From assembly GCF_900102425.1 (NCBI RefSeq), contig NZ_FNBT01000004.1, forward strand, positions 372,001 through 436,000: a DNA stretch of 64,000 nucleotides, in the 5' to 3' direction. Below the pieces are notes generated by a model. That model saw only the letters and a list, made by a program, of their open reading frames with translations, did no database searches and was not told the origin of the DNA. Positions 9,501-16,843 of the stretch are shown piece after piece. Every line of letters begins with the position of its first letter. The first letter of the stretch is position 1. Source of the DNA: Blastococcus aurantiacus. GTDB taxonomy: Bacteria > Actinomycetota > Actinomycetes > Mycobacteriales > Geodermatophilaceae. The translations under genes and the position numbers were made by a program.

Positions 9501-10394
9501 CTCCTCCTGCAGATCGGCGAGCTCGACCGGTGGAGCCGCAGCGGCGCACGGGCGAGCTCCGCCGGGCAGCTGAGCCTGGACCTCCTGGGCCTGGGCTCGG
9601 AGGAGGCAGGCCAGGACGCCGGGCAGGACGGCCTGTTCCCGCTCGAGGACGTGACGGGGCAGGAGGAGGGCGCCGGCGGGCTCGGTGCCGGTCCGGGCTG
9701 GGCCGAGGGAAGCGGGCTGCCGGAGTTCACCGACGCCGAGCTGGTGCGCGCCGAGCTCGAGGTGCTCGGCCTGGACGCCAGCCGGCACGTCGTCGACTTC
9801 TACAAGCCGTTCCTCGCCGCGCTCGGGGCGGTGCCGGCGGCCGACCTGCTCGGCTGCCGCAGCGGCTCGGAGCTGCTGGTCGCCGGGGTGAAGGTGGCGA
9901 CGCAGACCCCGCCGATCCGGTCGGGACGGCGGGTGGTGTTCGTGACCCTGGACGACGGCTCGGGATGCACCGACTCGACCTTCTTCGAGGACGCCCAGGG
10001 TCCCTACGCCGCCACGGTCTTCCACTCGTGGCTGCTGGTGGTCCGCGGGGTGCTGCGCCGCACCGGTGCGCGTGGGGTCTCGCTGCGGGCGACCGGGGCG
10101 TGGGAGCTGCCGGCGCTGCACGAGGCCTGGGAGACCGGCGGGCTGGACGCGGTGCGCGAAGTGATGGCCGCACCCGGGGAGTACACCGAGCAGGCGATCG
10201 CGGGGGCGGCGGCCTCGCACGGGCCGCGGCCGGTCGTGGTGCGCCCGGTGCTGGTGCACCCCACCGGCTTCCGGATGTCGCCCTACGCCGACATCAAGCC
10301 GGCCGGCGACGACGCCGGGACGGCGGCCCGGCGCGCGGCCTCCGGCCCACCGCGCAAGCTCTGGCACTCCAGCCCCGGCAGCTCCGGTCACTGA
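6564..10394 (+). CDS. dnaE2: Error-prone DNA polymerase III alpha subunit, DnaE2 type
   Basis: A 1276-aa C-family polymerase. It opens with a PHP domain (FVHLHVASGYSM) and has the catalytic motif PDIDID at residues 445-450, so the palm aspartates D446 and D448 are present. Thumb and finger motifs follow (SFGFCKAHAAAFAL near 800) and an OB-like C-terminus. The N-terminus resembles the streptomycete DnaE2 group more than mycobacterial DnaE2. A Gly/Glu-rich linker near residues 1000-1060 contains QLSLDL (about 1002), a possible sliding-clamp peptide. GTG start, 4-bp overlap with the HEPN gene. Behind the LexA box it should act in translesion synthesis; the replicative DnaE1 is at 59-62.6 kb. No imuB lies in the operon. 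Confidence 0.92.
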   Translation: MNDPFVHLHVASGYSMRFGANHPADLVARAAEHGMGALALTDRDGLYGAVKFALACRSAGIRPIFGVDLAVAPALDTTVPPALAHALGGAASGARAPRLHPSSPPGTRRAPARGGSAVDLRLPRTTFLARDGAGWASLCRLTSSTHLRGTRGEPVSSLAMAAEHATGLTALLGPDSPVGRALATGRTDLAAAQLDIWRSVFGPHLVLEVVHHRGRGDRQRAQAMLRFAAEQGVPAVLSNAVRYVDALDAPTADVLDAARRLVPLDLRHVDRRTAEGYLKSGKEMAQVAEDLVGPDRDAAARLLERTARLAEQCAVDIRDDLGIGSVRYPELDVVTTAAERGMTSSQVLRARCEAGLGRRGMLLSERVRVRLDEELAVIDQLGYPSYFLTVADVVDLIKSLRVRAAARGSGAGSLVTYLLGISDVDPIRYGLLMERFLSPLRHQLPDIDIDVESARRMEVYDAVLDRFGADRVSCISMMDTYRVRHAIRDVGAALSLPQAEIDAVAKAFPHIRANQVHAALRDLPELRASRYGSKRAGGSGDLDLLFDLVARLDGLPRHIALHPCGVLLSDTTLLDRTPVESSYLGYPMSQFDKDDVEELGLLKLDLLGIRMQSAIAHAMDEVARVDGETLDIDAVPRDDPATFELIRSTRTLGMFQIESPGQRELVGKFGPQTFEDLVIDISLFRPGPVKSDMVTPFLLARNGWRDAEYPHPDLEFALAETAGVVVFHEQVLHVVSRMTGCTLAEADEVRRALGEKDAHPEVRAWFMPRVLDAGYPEAVAEQVWQVLVAFGSFGFCKAHAAAFALPTYQSAWLKTHHTAAFLAGVLTHDPGMYPKRLILDDARNFGIAVLGLDVNSSGATYRVERLDREEGCDETPAESPAGGWRPPEWMPAAMPDPSRYGIRLSLADVKGISDDEVARIVTGQPYRSLSDFWSRASVSRPVVERLVLAGGFDALYGFGMRDRESRRPAHRRRQLTRRDLLLQIGELDRWSRSGARASSAGQLSLDLLGLGSEEAGQDAGQDGLFPLEDVTGQEEGAGGLGAGPGWAEGSGLPEFTDAELVRAELEVLGLDASRHVVDFYKPFLAALGAVPAADLLGCRSGSELLVAGVKVATQTPPIRSGRRVVFVTLDDGSGCTDSTFFEDAQGPYAATVFHSWLLVVRGVLRRTGARGVSLRATGAWELPALHEAWETGGLDAVREVMAAPGEYTEQAIAGAAASHGPRPVVVRPVLVHPTGFRMSPYADIKPAGDDAGTAARRAASGPPRKLWHSSPGSSGH

Positions 10395-10420
10395 TCGCAC
10401 CGGGTGGGCAGGATGGGGAG

Positions 10421-11029
10421 GTGACCTGGGACCTGCGCGTCTGCTTCGTCGGCGACTCCTTCGTGGCCGGCGTCGGCGACCCCGAGCACCTGGGCTGGCC
10501 GGGCCGGCTCTGTGCGGCGAGCGAGCGCGCCGGTCTGCCCGTCACCCGCTACGTCCTCGGCGTCCGCCGGCAGACCACCGCTGAGGTGGCCGCACGCTGG
10601 GCCGCCGAGTGCCGCCCCCGGCTGGCAGGCGGCGACTGGAAGCCACGAGTCGTGCTGTCCACCGGGGTCAACGACACCACCGAGGTGGACGGCGCCCCGC
10701 GGCTCGACCCGCACGAGTCGGTCGCGGCCCTCGCCGGGATGCTGACCGGCGCGGCAGCCGCCGGGTGGCCGGTGCTCGTGGTCGGTCCGCCGGCCGTCGC
10801 CGACGACGCCCAGAACGAGCGGATCGCCGATCTCGACGACCGCTTCGCGCGGACCTGCGCCGGGCACGGCATGCCGTACGTCCCGGTCGTCGCCGCGCTG
10901 GCCGCCGACCCGACCTGGCGCGACGAGGTCGCGGCGGGCGACGGCGCGCACCCCGGAGCCGCGGGCTACGCGCTCCTCGCCGACCTCGTCCGCCCCTCCT
11001 GGGAGCGGTGGGTTCCCGCAGGTCCCTAG
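10421..11029 (+). CDS. SGNH/GDSL-family hydrolase
   Basis: A 202-aa single-domain esterase-type protein. The block I serine is in FVGDSFVAGVGD (about residue 9), the block III Asn in STGVNDTTEVDG, and the block V Asp-x-x-His in GDGAHPGAAGYALLADL. No signal peptide is seen, so it is probably cytoplasmic. GTG start at 10421, 27 bases after dnaE2; it may be read through from the SOS operon. The stop overlaps the converging GNAT gene by 2 bases. The substrate is unknown; family members cleave acyl or acetyl esters. Confidence 0.85.
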   Translation: MTWDLRVCFVGDSFVAGVGDPEHLGWPGRLCAASERAGLPVTRYVLGVRRQTTAEVAARWAAECRPRLAGGDWKPRVVLSTGVNDTTEVDGAPRLDPHESVAALAGMLTGAAAAGWPVLVVGPPAVADDAQNERIADLDDRFARTCAGHGMPYVPVVAALAADPTWRDEVAAGDGAHPGAAGYALLADLVRPSWERWVPAGP

Positions 11030-11475
11030 CGGAGCGAGGGCAGGTGGATCAGCCCGGCATCGGTGGTCCGGAAACCGCAGGCGTCGAGGTAGAAGGCGCG
11101 CAGCTCGGGTCGGAAGTCCACGTGCAGCCACTCGCATCCCGCTGCCTTCGCGGCTGCGGCCGCCGCTCCGACGACCATCGCCCCGATGCCCTGGCGCTGG
11201 TGGTCCTCCCGAGTCTTCGTGTCCAGGAGGAAGGCGTGGTCACCGCCGTCCCAGGCGACGTTCACGAACCCGAGCAGGGTGCCGCCCGCGCGGGCGGTCA
11301 CCCAGCCGAGGCTGTGCGGGCGGATCCGGTCCCACCAGCCCGGTACGGGCGAGCCGCCGTGGGAGGCGACCAGCTCGACCATCTCGTCGTCGCCCAGGGG
11401 GCCGCGCCAGGCGAGGACGACTGCTGGGTCGGCGCGCACGTCCGGGACGCTAGGCGTGGCCTCCGACGACGGCAC
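11026..11475 (-). CDS. GNAT-family N-acetyltransferase
   Basis: A 149-aa protein with a compact GNAT fold: LLGFVNVAWDGGDHAFLLD strand pair, the acetyl-CoA loop REDHQRQGIGAMVV and the closing LRAFYLDACGFRTT. The C-terminus LIHLPSLR is typical of small bacterial GNATs. The start is uncertain: GTG at 11475 is used, but GTG at 11439 would also keep the whole domain. It converges with the SGNH hydrolase gene, with the two ends overlapping. Substrate unknown. Confidence 0.75.
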   Translation of the reverse strand: MPSSEATPSVPDVRADPAVVLAWRGPLGDDEMVELVASHGGSPVPGWWDRIRPHSLGWVTARAGGTLLGFVNVAWDGGDHAFLLDTKTREDHQRQGIGAMVVGAAAAAAKAAGCEWLHVDFRPELRAFYLDACGFRTTDAGLIHLPSLR

Positions 11476-11565
11476 CTCCGTTCCCCGGCCGGCCGATGAG
11501 TTCGGGGCGGGGGGCTGGTCCACACCACGACAGCCATCGCCCGGCGAGGAGGAAGGACCAGCACC

Positions 11566-12054
11566 ATGCCCCAGCAGATCCCGTGCCTGTGGTTCGACGG
11601 CCAGGCGGAGGAGGCGGCGAAGCTCTACACCTCGGTCTTCCCGAACTCCAGCATCGGCCAGGTGACCCGCTACGGCCCCGACATGCCGCCGCCGATGAAG
11701 GAGGGCGACGTCCTCACCGTCGACTTCACCCTCGACGGCCAGGCGTACACGGCGCTCAACGGCGGGCCGCAGTTCCCGTTCAGCGAGGCCGTCTCCTTCC
11801 AGATTCCCTGCGCCGACCAGGAGGAGAGCGACCACTACTGGTACGGACTCATGGCCGACGGCGGCGAGGAGAGCCAGTGCGGCTGGCTCAAGGACCGGTT
11901 CGGCGTCTCCTGGCAGGTCTACCCCGCCGAGCTGATCGCCCTGACGAGCGACCCGGACCCCGGCCGGGCACAGCGGGCCACCCAGGCGATGCTGCAGATG
12001 CGCCGCATCGACATCGCCGAGATCCGCCGGGCCGCCGACACGGTCGGCGCCTGA
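11566..12054 (+). CDS. PhnB-like VOC family protein (3-demethylubiquinone-9 3-methyltransferase domain)
   Basis: A 162-aa protein: QIPCLWFDGQAEEAAKLYTS at the start, YTALNGGPQFPFSEAVSF in the middle and LKDRFGVSWQVYP near residue 110, matching the PhnB/glyoxalase-like family. Despite the domain name these proteins are not methyltransferases; most have no proven reaction. The ATG is preceded by a strong purine-rich ribosome site (GAGGAGGAAGGA). A hairpin terminator follows at 12063, so it is probably monocistronic. Confidence 0.85.
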   Translation: MPQQIPCLWFDGQAEEAAKLYTSVFPNSSIGQVTRYGPDMPPPMKEGDVLTVDFTLDGQAYTALNGGPQFPFSEAVSFQIPCADQEESDHYWYGLMADGGEESQCGWLKDRFGVSWQVYPAELIALTSDPDPGRAQRATQAMLQMRRIDIAEIRRAADTVGA

Positions 12055-12062
12055 ACGCGGAC

Positions 12063-12097
12063 GCGGCGCCCACCGTCGGGGAAGCGGTGGGCGCCGC
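12063..12097 (+). terminator. Hairpin terminator after the VOC gene
   Basis: A perfect 13-bp inverted repeat: GCGGCGCCCACCG at 12063-12075 pairs with its complement at 12085-12097 across a 9-base loop. There is no U-tract, as is common in high-GC actinobacteria. It sits 9 bases after the VOC stop codon. Confidence 0.75.
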
Positions 12098-12107
12098 CCC
12101 TCGCCAC

Positions 12108-12113
12108 TAGGCT
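12108..12113 (+). promoter_or_regulatory. -10 box for a likely leaderless methyltransferase transcript
   Basis: TAGGCT lies exactly 7 bases before the GTG at 12121, so transcription would begin at or next to the start codon. No Shine-Dalgarno sequence is present. The placement just past the terminator supports a new transcription unit. No clear -35 box is seen. Confidence 0.5.
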
Positions 12114-12120
12114 CCGGCAG

Positions 12121-12876
12121 GTGCCGACACCGCCCGCGCCGTCCTCCGCCGAGCAGCTCCCACCGCGGAGCGCGGCCGTCTGGGCGGCGCTGGACCCGGT
12201 CATCGGCGCCGGCACCCCGCTGCGCGTGCTGGACGTCGGCGGCGGCAGCGGCATGTTCGCCGTCCCCCTCGCCCGGCTCGGGCACTCGGTCACCGTCGTC
12301 GATCCCAGCGCCGACGCGCTGGCCACCCTCGCCCGCCGCGCCGCCACGGCCGGTGTGGGCGACCGGGTGCAGGGCGTGCAGGGCGACGGCGACCTGCTCG
12401 GCGAGGTGCTCACCGCCCTCACCCCGGACGACGGCGGCTACGACCTCGCGCTGTGCCACTTCGTGCTGGAGGTGGTCGACGATCCCGCGGTCACGCTGCG
12501 GGAGATCGCCGGGGCCCTGCGCACCGGCGGTCAGGTGAGCGTGGCGGCGGCCAACCGCGCCGGCGCCGTCCTGGCCCGCGCCGTCGCCGGGCACCCGGTC
12601 GAGGCGCTGGCGCTGCACGAGGACCGCGACCCGGCGACCGCTCGCACCCGGCCCACGGCGCGGCGCCGCTTCACCCCGGAGGCCCTCCTCGCCCTGGTCG
12701 AGGGCGCCGGTCTGCAGGCCGGCCCGTGGCGCGGTGTCTCGGTGGTCGCCGACCTGCTCGACGCCTCCTCGGGCGCCGACCCCGACGCCGTGCGCGCCCT
12801 CGAGCTGGCGCTGGCCGGCGCGTCGCCCTACCGCGAGGTGGCCACCGGCCTGCACGTCCTGGCCGCCCGCCCCTGA
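12121..12876 (+). CDS. Class I SAM-dependent methyltransferase
   Basis: A 251-aa Rossmann methyltransferase. Motif I is LRVLDVGGGSGMFAVPLA (about residues 36-53), the acidic post-I residue is in VTVVDPSAD, and motif IV is YDLALCHFVLEVVDDPA. The order and length suit Methyltransf_11/25-type small-molecule or lipid methylation. The GTG start appears leaderless. The stop overlaps the next gene's ATG by one base (TGATG), so the phosphodiesterase is cotranslated. The substrate is not recognisable. Confidence 0.85.
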   Translation: MPTPPAPSSAEQLPPRSAAVWAALDPVIGAGTPLRVLDVGGGSGMFAVPLARLGHSVTVVDPSADALATLARRAATAGVGDRVQGVQGDGDLLGEVLTALTPDDGGYDLALCHFVLEVVDDPAVTLREIAGALRTGGQVSVAAANRAGAVLARAVAGHPVEALALHEDRDPATARTRPTARRRFTPEALLALVEGAGLQAGPWRGVSVVADLLDASSGADPDAVRALELALAGASPYREVATGLHVLAARP

Positions 12877-14057
12877 TGGAGTCGTCCGAGCTGCTGCCGG
12901 CGGACCTGCACCGGCCGGCCTACGGCGCCGCCTCCCTCGCCGACGTGCTGCCGGGTGCGGCGGCGGCGCTCGGCGTACCGCTGGACCGCGGGGACCTGCC
13001 CGCCGACCCGCTGGGCCTGACCACCGCGCTCGCCGGAGCCCGCCGGGTGGCCGTGCTGCTCGTCGACGGCCTCGGCGCGGACCTCGTCCGGCAGCACGCC
13101 CACCTCGCCCCCACCCTGGCGGCGCTGGCCTCCCCGGTCGGCGACCTCTCCGCGCCGTGCCCCAGCACGACCCCGGTCAGCCTCACCACCCTGGGCACGG
13201 GCCTGCCGCCCGGGAGCCACGGCGTCCTCGGCTTCGTCACCGACGTCCCCGGGGAGGACCGCGCCCTCAACCACACGCAGTGGCGCGACGACCCCGACCC
13301 CGGCACGTGGGCGCCGCAGCCCACCGTCTTCGCGCGGGCCGACGCGGCCGGGGTCCCGGCCACCGTGGTCGCGCCGTACCTCTACCAGGGCAGCGGCCTG
13401 AGCCTGGCGGCCTACCGGGGTGCGGCCTACTCGGGCACCGTGGGCGCCGGTGACCTGGCCGCCCTGGTGCTGCAGGCGCTGCACGCCACCCCGCGCGCCC
13501 TCGTCTACGGCTACTTCGCCGACCTCGACCTCACCGGTCACGTGCGTGGCGTGGACTCCGACAGCTGGCGGGCGCAGCTCCAGCTGGTCGACCGCATGGT
13601 CGAGCAGGTCGTCACCGGGCTGCCCGGCGACGCCGCCCTGCTCGTCACCGCCGACCACGGGATGCTCGACGTGCCGGCCGGCACGCGGTTGGACCTCGAC
13701 GCGGTGCCCGACCTCGGCGAGGGCGTCCGCCTGCTGGCGGGGGAGCCGCGGGCCCGGTACGTGCACGCCGTGCCGGGTGCCGCCGCGGACGTCCTGGACC
13801 GGTGGCGGGAGGTCCTCGGCGAGCGAGCCTGGGTCGTGCCCCGCGACGAGGCGGTCGCCAGCGGCGTCTTCGGTGCCGTCGACGCCGGGATGGCCGCCCG
13901 CATCGGCGACGTGGTCGCGCTCGCCCGCGGCACGTGGGCGCTCACCGCCTCCGAGCGCGAGCCCGGCCCCAGCCGGCTGACCGCCTTCCACGGCTCGCTC
14001 ACCGCCACCGAGCTGGCCATCCCGCTGCTCGCCGCCCACGGCTCCGCTCTGACCTGA
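12876..14057 (+). CDS. Alkaline phosphatase superfamily protein (nucleotide pyrophosphatase/phosphodiesterase-like)
   Basis: A 393-aa protein of the type I phosphodiesterase fold. The first metal site is in VLLVDGLGADL, the nucleophile threonine in PSTTPVSLTTLGTG, and the second metal ligands in YFADLDLTGHVRG and VTADHGMLDV. No signal peptide or membrane segment is evident, so a cytoplasmic phosphodiester or phosphonate-ester hydrolase is likely. It is coupled to the preceding methyltransferase. Substrate unknown; nucleotide-sugar or phospholipid headgroup esters are family possibilities. Confidence 0.85.
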   Translation: MESSELLPADLHRPAYGAASLADVLPGAAAALGVPLDRGDLPADPLGLTTALAGARRVAVLLVDGLGADLVRQHAHLAPTLAALASPVGDLSAPCPSTTPVSLTTLGTGLPPGSHGVLGFVTDVPGEDRALNHTQWRDDPDPGTWAPQPTVFARADAAGVPATVVAPYLYQGSGLSLAAYRGAAYSGTVGAGDLAALVLQALHATPRALVYGYFADLDLTGHVRGVDSDSWRAQLQLVDRMVEQVVTGLPGDAALLVTADHGMLDVPAGTRLDLDAVPDLGEGVRLLAGEPRARYVHAVPGAAADVLDRWREVLGERAWVVPRDEAVASGVFGAVDAGMAARIGDVVALARGTWALTASEREPGPSRLTAFHGSLTATELAIPLLAAHGSALT

Positions 14058-14073
14058 GGGCGGCGCTCCGGCG

Positions 14074-15039
14074 TCAGGCGGCGGCCGTCACCGACAGCCG
14101 GTGCCAACTGCGCACCCGGCCGGGGCGCACGGCGGAGCAGGTCAGGTGCGCGGCCTCGGGTGAGGGCCGGCTCTCGACGACGACGGTGACCGGCCCCGTG
14201 GGCCCGGCCAGCGTCACCTCCCACCGCTCGACGTCGGGTCCGGGTTCCGGCAGCCGGGTCGCGCTCAGGGGAGCGAGATCGTCGATGCCCAGCAGGCCGA
14301 GCTCCTCGCGGGCGCCGTGCTGGGCGGCCTGCACGTGCGCCGGCAGCCCGGCCCGGCCGCGCAGCCAGGCGAGCGCGACCTGTCCCTGCTCGTGGGCGGC
14401 CACCAGCAGCCCGCCGTCCCCGGGCACCTGCCCGTAGTAGAAGCCGTGGGGGAGGACGACGACGTTGGCGGCGAACCGGTCACCACCGAGGTGGCTGCAC
14501 TCCCACACGTCGGCGGGGCCGCGCGCGGGCATGGCGCGGGCCAGGGGCCGGCCCCGCAGCGCGCAGCAGGCGTCGTGCCCGCCGTGGGTGCACACCAGGT
14601 ACGTCGGGCGCTCGGTCCGCTCGCCGACCGACCCGTCCCAGGGTGCGGCGAGCAGGTCGGCGTCCGAGGTCCGCACCGACCACCACAGGCCCTCGCGGCC
14701 GGGTCGGCCGTCGGCGTAGGCCCAGCGCCCACCCGCGTCGGACAGCCGGTCGCCGGGGCGGCGCACCAGCAGGACCCGGACGTCCTCCCGGCGGGCCCGC
14801 TCGGCCAGCAGCGGCGCCACGCGGGCGTCGAAGCGCGACTGCAGCAGCGCGTCCCGTCCCCACGGCCCGGGCTGCTCGACCAGCAGCCACCGCTGCACGG
14901 GGGAGGCCGTCGCCATGCCGGAGTCGCCCCGCGCCAGGGCCTGCACCGAGCAGCGCGCCGCGTCCAGCCGGCCGGCCGGCCGGGCCGGGAGGTCGGGGCG
15001 GCAGAAGTCGTCGGCGGGTGGGAGGTCCGCGGTGGTCAC
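14074..15039 (-). CDS. Sucrase/ferredoxin-like family protein
   Basis: A 321-aa protein of the sucrase-ferredoxin family (thioredoxin-like fold that in relatives carries a 2Fe-2S centre). The cysteine-rich core VCTHGGHDACCALRGRPLA is followed by ECSHLGGDRFAANVVVLP. Both are conserved landmarks. The name comes from an early plant link and no enzyme activity is proven in bacteria. The GTG start overlaps the stop of the cupin oxygenase by 4 bp, so it is the third gene of a tightly coupled operon; an electron-transfer role for the oxygenase is a reasonable guess but unproven. Confidence 0.8.
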   Translation of the reverse strand: MTTADLPPADDFCRPDLPARPAGRLDAARCSVQALARGDSGMATASPVQRWLLVEQPGPWGRDALLQSRFDARVAPLLAERARREDVRVLLVRRPGDRLSDAGGRWAYADGRPGREGLWWSVRTSDADLLAAPWDGSVGERTERPTYLVCTHGGHDACCALRGRPLARAMPARGPADVWECSHLGGDRFAANVVVLPHGFYYGQVPGDGGLLVAAHEQGQVALAWLRGRAGLPAHVQAAQHGAREELGLLGIDDLAPLSATRLPEPGPDVERWEVTLAGPTGPVTVVVESRPSPEAAHLTCSAVRPGRVRSWHRLSVTAAA

Positions 15040-16349
15040 GGCCCGGGGGTCAGGGCATCGGGGGTCAGGGCATTGGAGGTCAGGGCGTCGGGGACCACCG
15101 CGACCGACTCGGTGACCAGCCGCCGGGCGAGGGCCAGCCGGTCGTCGGGTTCCAGGCCGGGCAGGTCGCCGACCTTCAGCTCGCCGACGGCCAGCAGCTC
15201 CGCGAGGGCCGGGCGCACCGAGGCCGGGAAGGAGTGCGTGCGGCGGCCGCCGATCAGGGTCACCCGCCCATCGTCCTCGTCGCGCAGCAGGCAGCGCAGG
15301 CGCGGGCGGAGTCGGAGCACGGTGTCGGGGCCGAGCGCCGCGGCGGCGGTCGCCTGCGCCAGGGGAGCGACCGGCTCGGGGCGCACCTGGGACCAGGTGC
15401 GGGCGCGGAGCCGCTCGGCCACCTCGGCCGGGTCCACCCGTGCCAGCCAGTCCCGGAGGCCCTCGACCACTGCCGTGACGTCGTCCCGCAGACCGTCGGG
15501 ATCGGCGAGGTCGACGCCCAGGGGGAGGGAGCCCCGCAGGTCCGGGTCCTCGGCGGCCAGGGTCCGGACCAGGTCCAGGGCGGCTTCGGCCGCGCCCCAG
15601 CGGGTGACCGAGTGGACACCGATGGTCAGGTGGGCGCTGATCTCACCGAGCGCGGTGGCCGAGTGCAGGAAGCCGCGGGGGAGGTAGAGGACGTCGCCGG
15701 GCTCGAGGACGGCGTCGATCACCGGCTCGCGCGTGGCGGCGGCGGCCACCTCCTCGCGGCGGTCGGTCCACACCTGGGTGCGCAGCGGGTCGCGGAGCAC
15801 CGGCTCGTGGATGGTCCAGTGCTTCTGACCGGCCACCTGCAGCACGAAGACGTCGTGGACGTCGTAGTGGGGGTCGAACCCGCGGGAGGACGGCGGGGTG
15901 ATGTAGGCGTTGACCTGCGTGGGGTGGCCCAGGTCGGCGGCCAGCTGGTCGGCGAACTCGATCAGCGGCGGCCAGAGCCGGTGCAGGCCCTGCAGGACCA
16001 CGGTGCTGCCGTCGGCGAACAGCCGCAGCACGGCGTCCGAGCTGACCTGGTCGGCGATCTCGGCGCCCGCGCCGCCGGAGGTGGTGAAGCGCGCGGTGTC
16101 GACGACCTGGCCGTCCTTGGCGATGCGCAGGAACGGCGTGCGCAGCCCGCGGCGGGAGAGCAGCTCGTCGACCGCGGCGAGGTCGAGGAGGTCGGTGAAG
16201 GTGTTCCCGGTGTCCGCGGCGCGGGTCAGCAGCGGGTGCCGGCCCCAGTGGTCACGGGCGAAGACCTCGGGGTCGGCGTTCGTGCAGCGCCGCAGGGCCG
16301 GGCGGAGCAGCTGCTCCGCCCGGCCCCGCGGGGCAGGGCTCTCGCTCAG
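15036..16349 (-). CDS. Cupin_4/JmjC-type 2-oxoglutarate oxygenase (ribosomal-oxygenase-like)
   Basis: A 437-aa protein if translation begins at CTG 16349. The jelly-roll core has the Fe(II) triad H161-x-D163 (in PHYDVHD) and H229 (in GFLHSA), with K176 in GQKHW as probable 2-oxoglutarate ligand. This pattern is that of YcfD/MINA53/NO66 protein hydroxylases. The conserved N-terminal region, including DHWGRHPLL, is encoded upstream of the first ATG/GTG/TTG in frame (GTG 16031), which would remove 106 residues. CTG 16349 overlaps the repeat-peptide stop by 4 bp (CTGA), just like the GTGA junctions elsewhere, so a CTG start is preferred. Target: a ribosomal protein, or the adjacent peptide. Confidence 0.8.
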   Translation of the reverse strand: MSESPAPRGRAEQLLRPALRRCTNADPEVFARDHWGRHPLLTRAADTGNTFTDLLDLAAVDELLSRRGLRTPFLRIAKDGQVVDTARFTTSGGAGAEIADQVSSDAVLRLFADGSTVVLQGLHRLWPPLIEFADQLAADLGHPTQVNAYITPPSSRGFDPHYDVHDVFVLQVAGQKHWTIHEPVLRDPLRTQVWTDRREEVAAAATREPVIDAVLEPGDVLYLPRGFLHSATALGEISAHLTIGVHSVTRWGAAEAALDLVRTLAAEDPDLRGSLPLGVDLADPDGLRDDVTAVVEGLRDWLARVDPAEVAERLRARTWSQVRPEPVAPLAQATAAAALGPDTVLRLRPRLRCLLRDEDDGRVTLIGGRRTHSFPASVRPALAELLAVGELKVGDLPGLEPDDRLALARRLVTESVAVVPDALTSNALTPDALTPGP

Positions 16350-16627
16350 GCCGAACCGTCCGCACCGCCGTCGGCGCCACCGTCGGCACCGCCGTCGGCG
16401 CCCTTGTCGGCGCCACCGTCAGCGCTCCCGTCGGCACCGCTGTCCGCGCCGCCGTCGGCACCGCCGTCGTGGGTTCCGGGCGTGCCACCACCGGAGCCGG
16501 CATCCATCGGACCCTCGTGGCCGTTGTCGGCGCCGGTCGCGCCGCCGCCGACGCCGCCGTCGGCACCGCTGTCGGCGCCGCCGTCCGCGCCGCCGTCGCC
16601 GCTGGTCATCTCGTCGTCCAGAGCCAT
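16346..16627 (-). CDS. Small Gly/Asp/Ala-repeat protein, coupled to the cupin oxygenase
   Basis: A 93-aa acidic protein. A short leader (MALDDEMTSG) is followed by repeats of the type DGGADGGADSGADGG, a middle segment with HEGPMDAGSGGGTPGTHD, and a second repeat block to the C-terminus. Almost all residues are G, A, D or S, with no cysteine. The ATG at 16627 has a strong ribosome site (GGAGGAG). A longer frame up to 16708 exists but lacks such a site. The stop overlaps the oxygenase start by 4 bp. A leader plus Asp-rich repeats next to a 2OG oxygenase could be a modified peptide (RiPP-like) or a disordered metal-binding protein; no function is known to me. Confidence 0.65.
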   Translation of the reverse strand: MALDDEMTSGDGGADGGADSGADGGVGGGATGADNGHEGPMDAGSGGGTPGTHDGGADGGADSGADGSADGGADKGADGGADGGADGGADGSA

Positions 16628-16813
16628 GGGCTCCTCCGCTCGTCTGGGAACCGGCCGCCGGTCGGCGGCTCTCCGCCGCTGCTTACCTCCCCCGGAGCGG
16701 TCCGACACATGGTGCGCCCGCGGGTGCCCGGAGCGGAGCCGGTCACGACTGCGTCACGGCGGCCGGGCCGGTGCGCTGCGGCGAGCCGGGGCGGCTACGG
16801 TCGACCCCGGTAG

Positions 16814-16829
16814 GCGAACAGGTGTTCGA
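16814..16829. promoter_or_regulatory. LexA/SOS box upstream of dinB
   Basis: GCGAACAGGTGTTCGA matches TCGAAC-N4-GTTCGA with one mismatch in the first base. It ends 14 bases before the dinB start, and a possible -10 box TACGGT lies at 16796-16801, so bound LexA would block the transcription start. It is also about 190 bases before the divergent repeat-peptide operon. Confidence 0.75.
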
Positions 16830-16843
16830 ACGGAGGAGGCGGA

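Noticed and set aside
12828-14039. A 403-codon minus-strand open frame opposite the phosphodiesterase gene
   Set aside because: Shadow frame; the plus strand has the metal and nucleophile motifs of the alkaline phosphatase superfamily.
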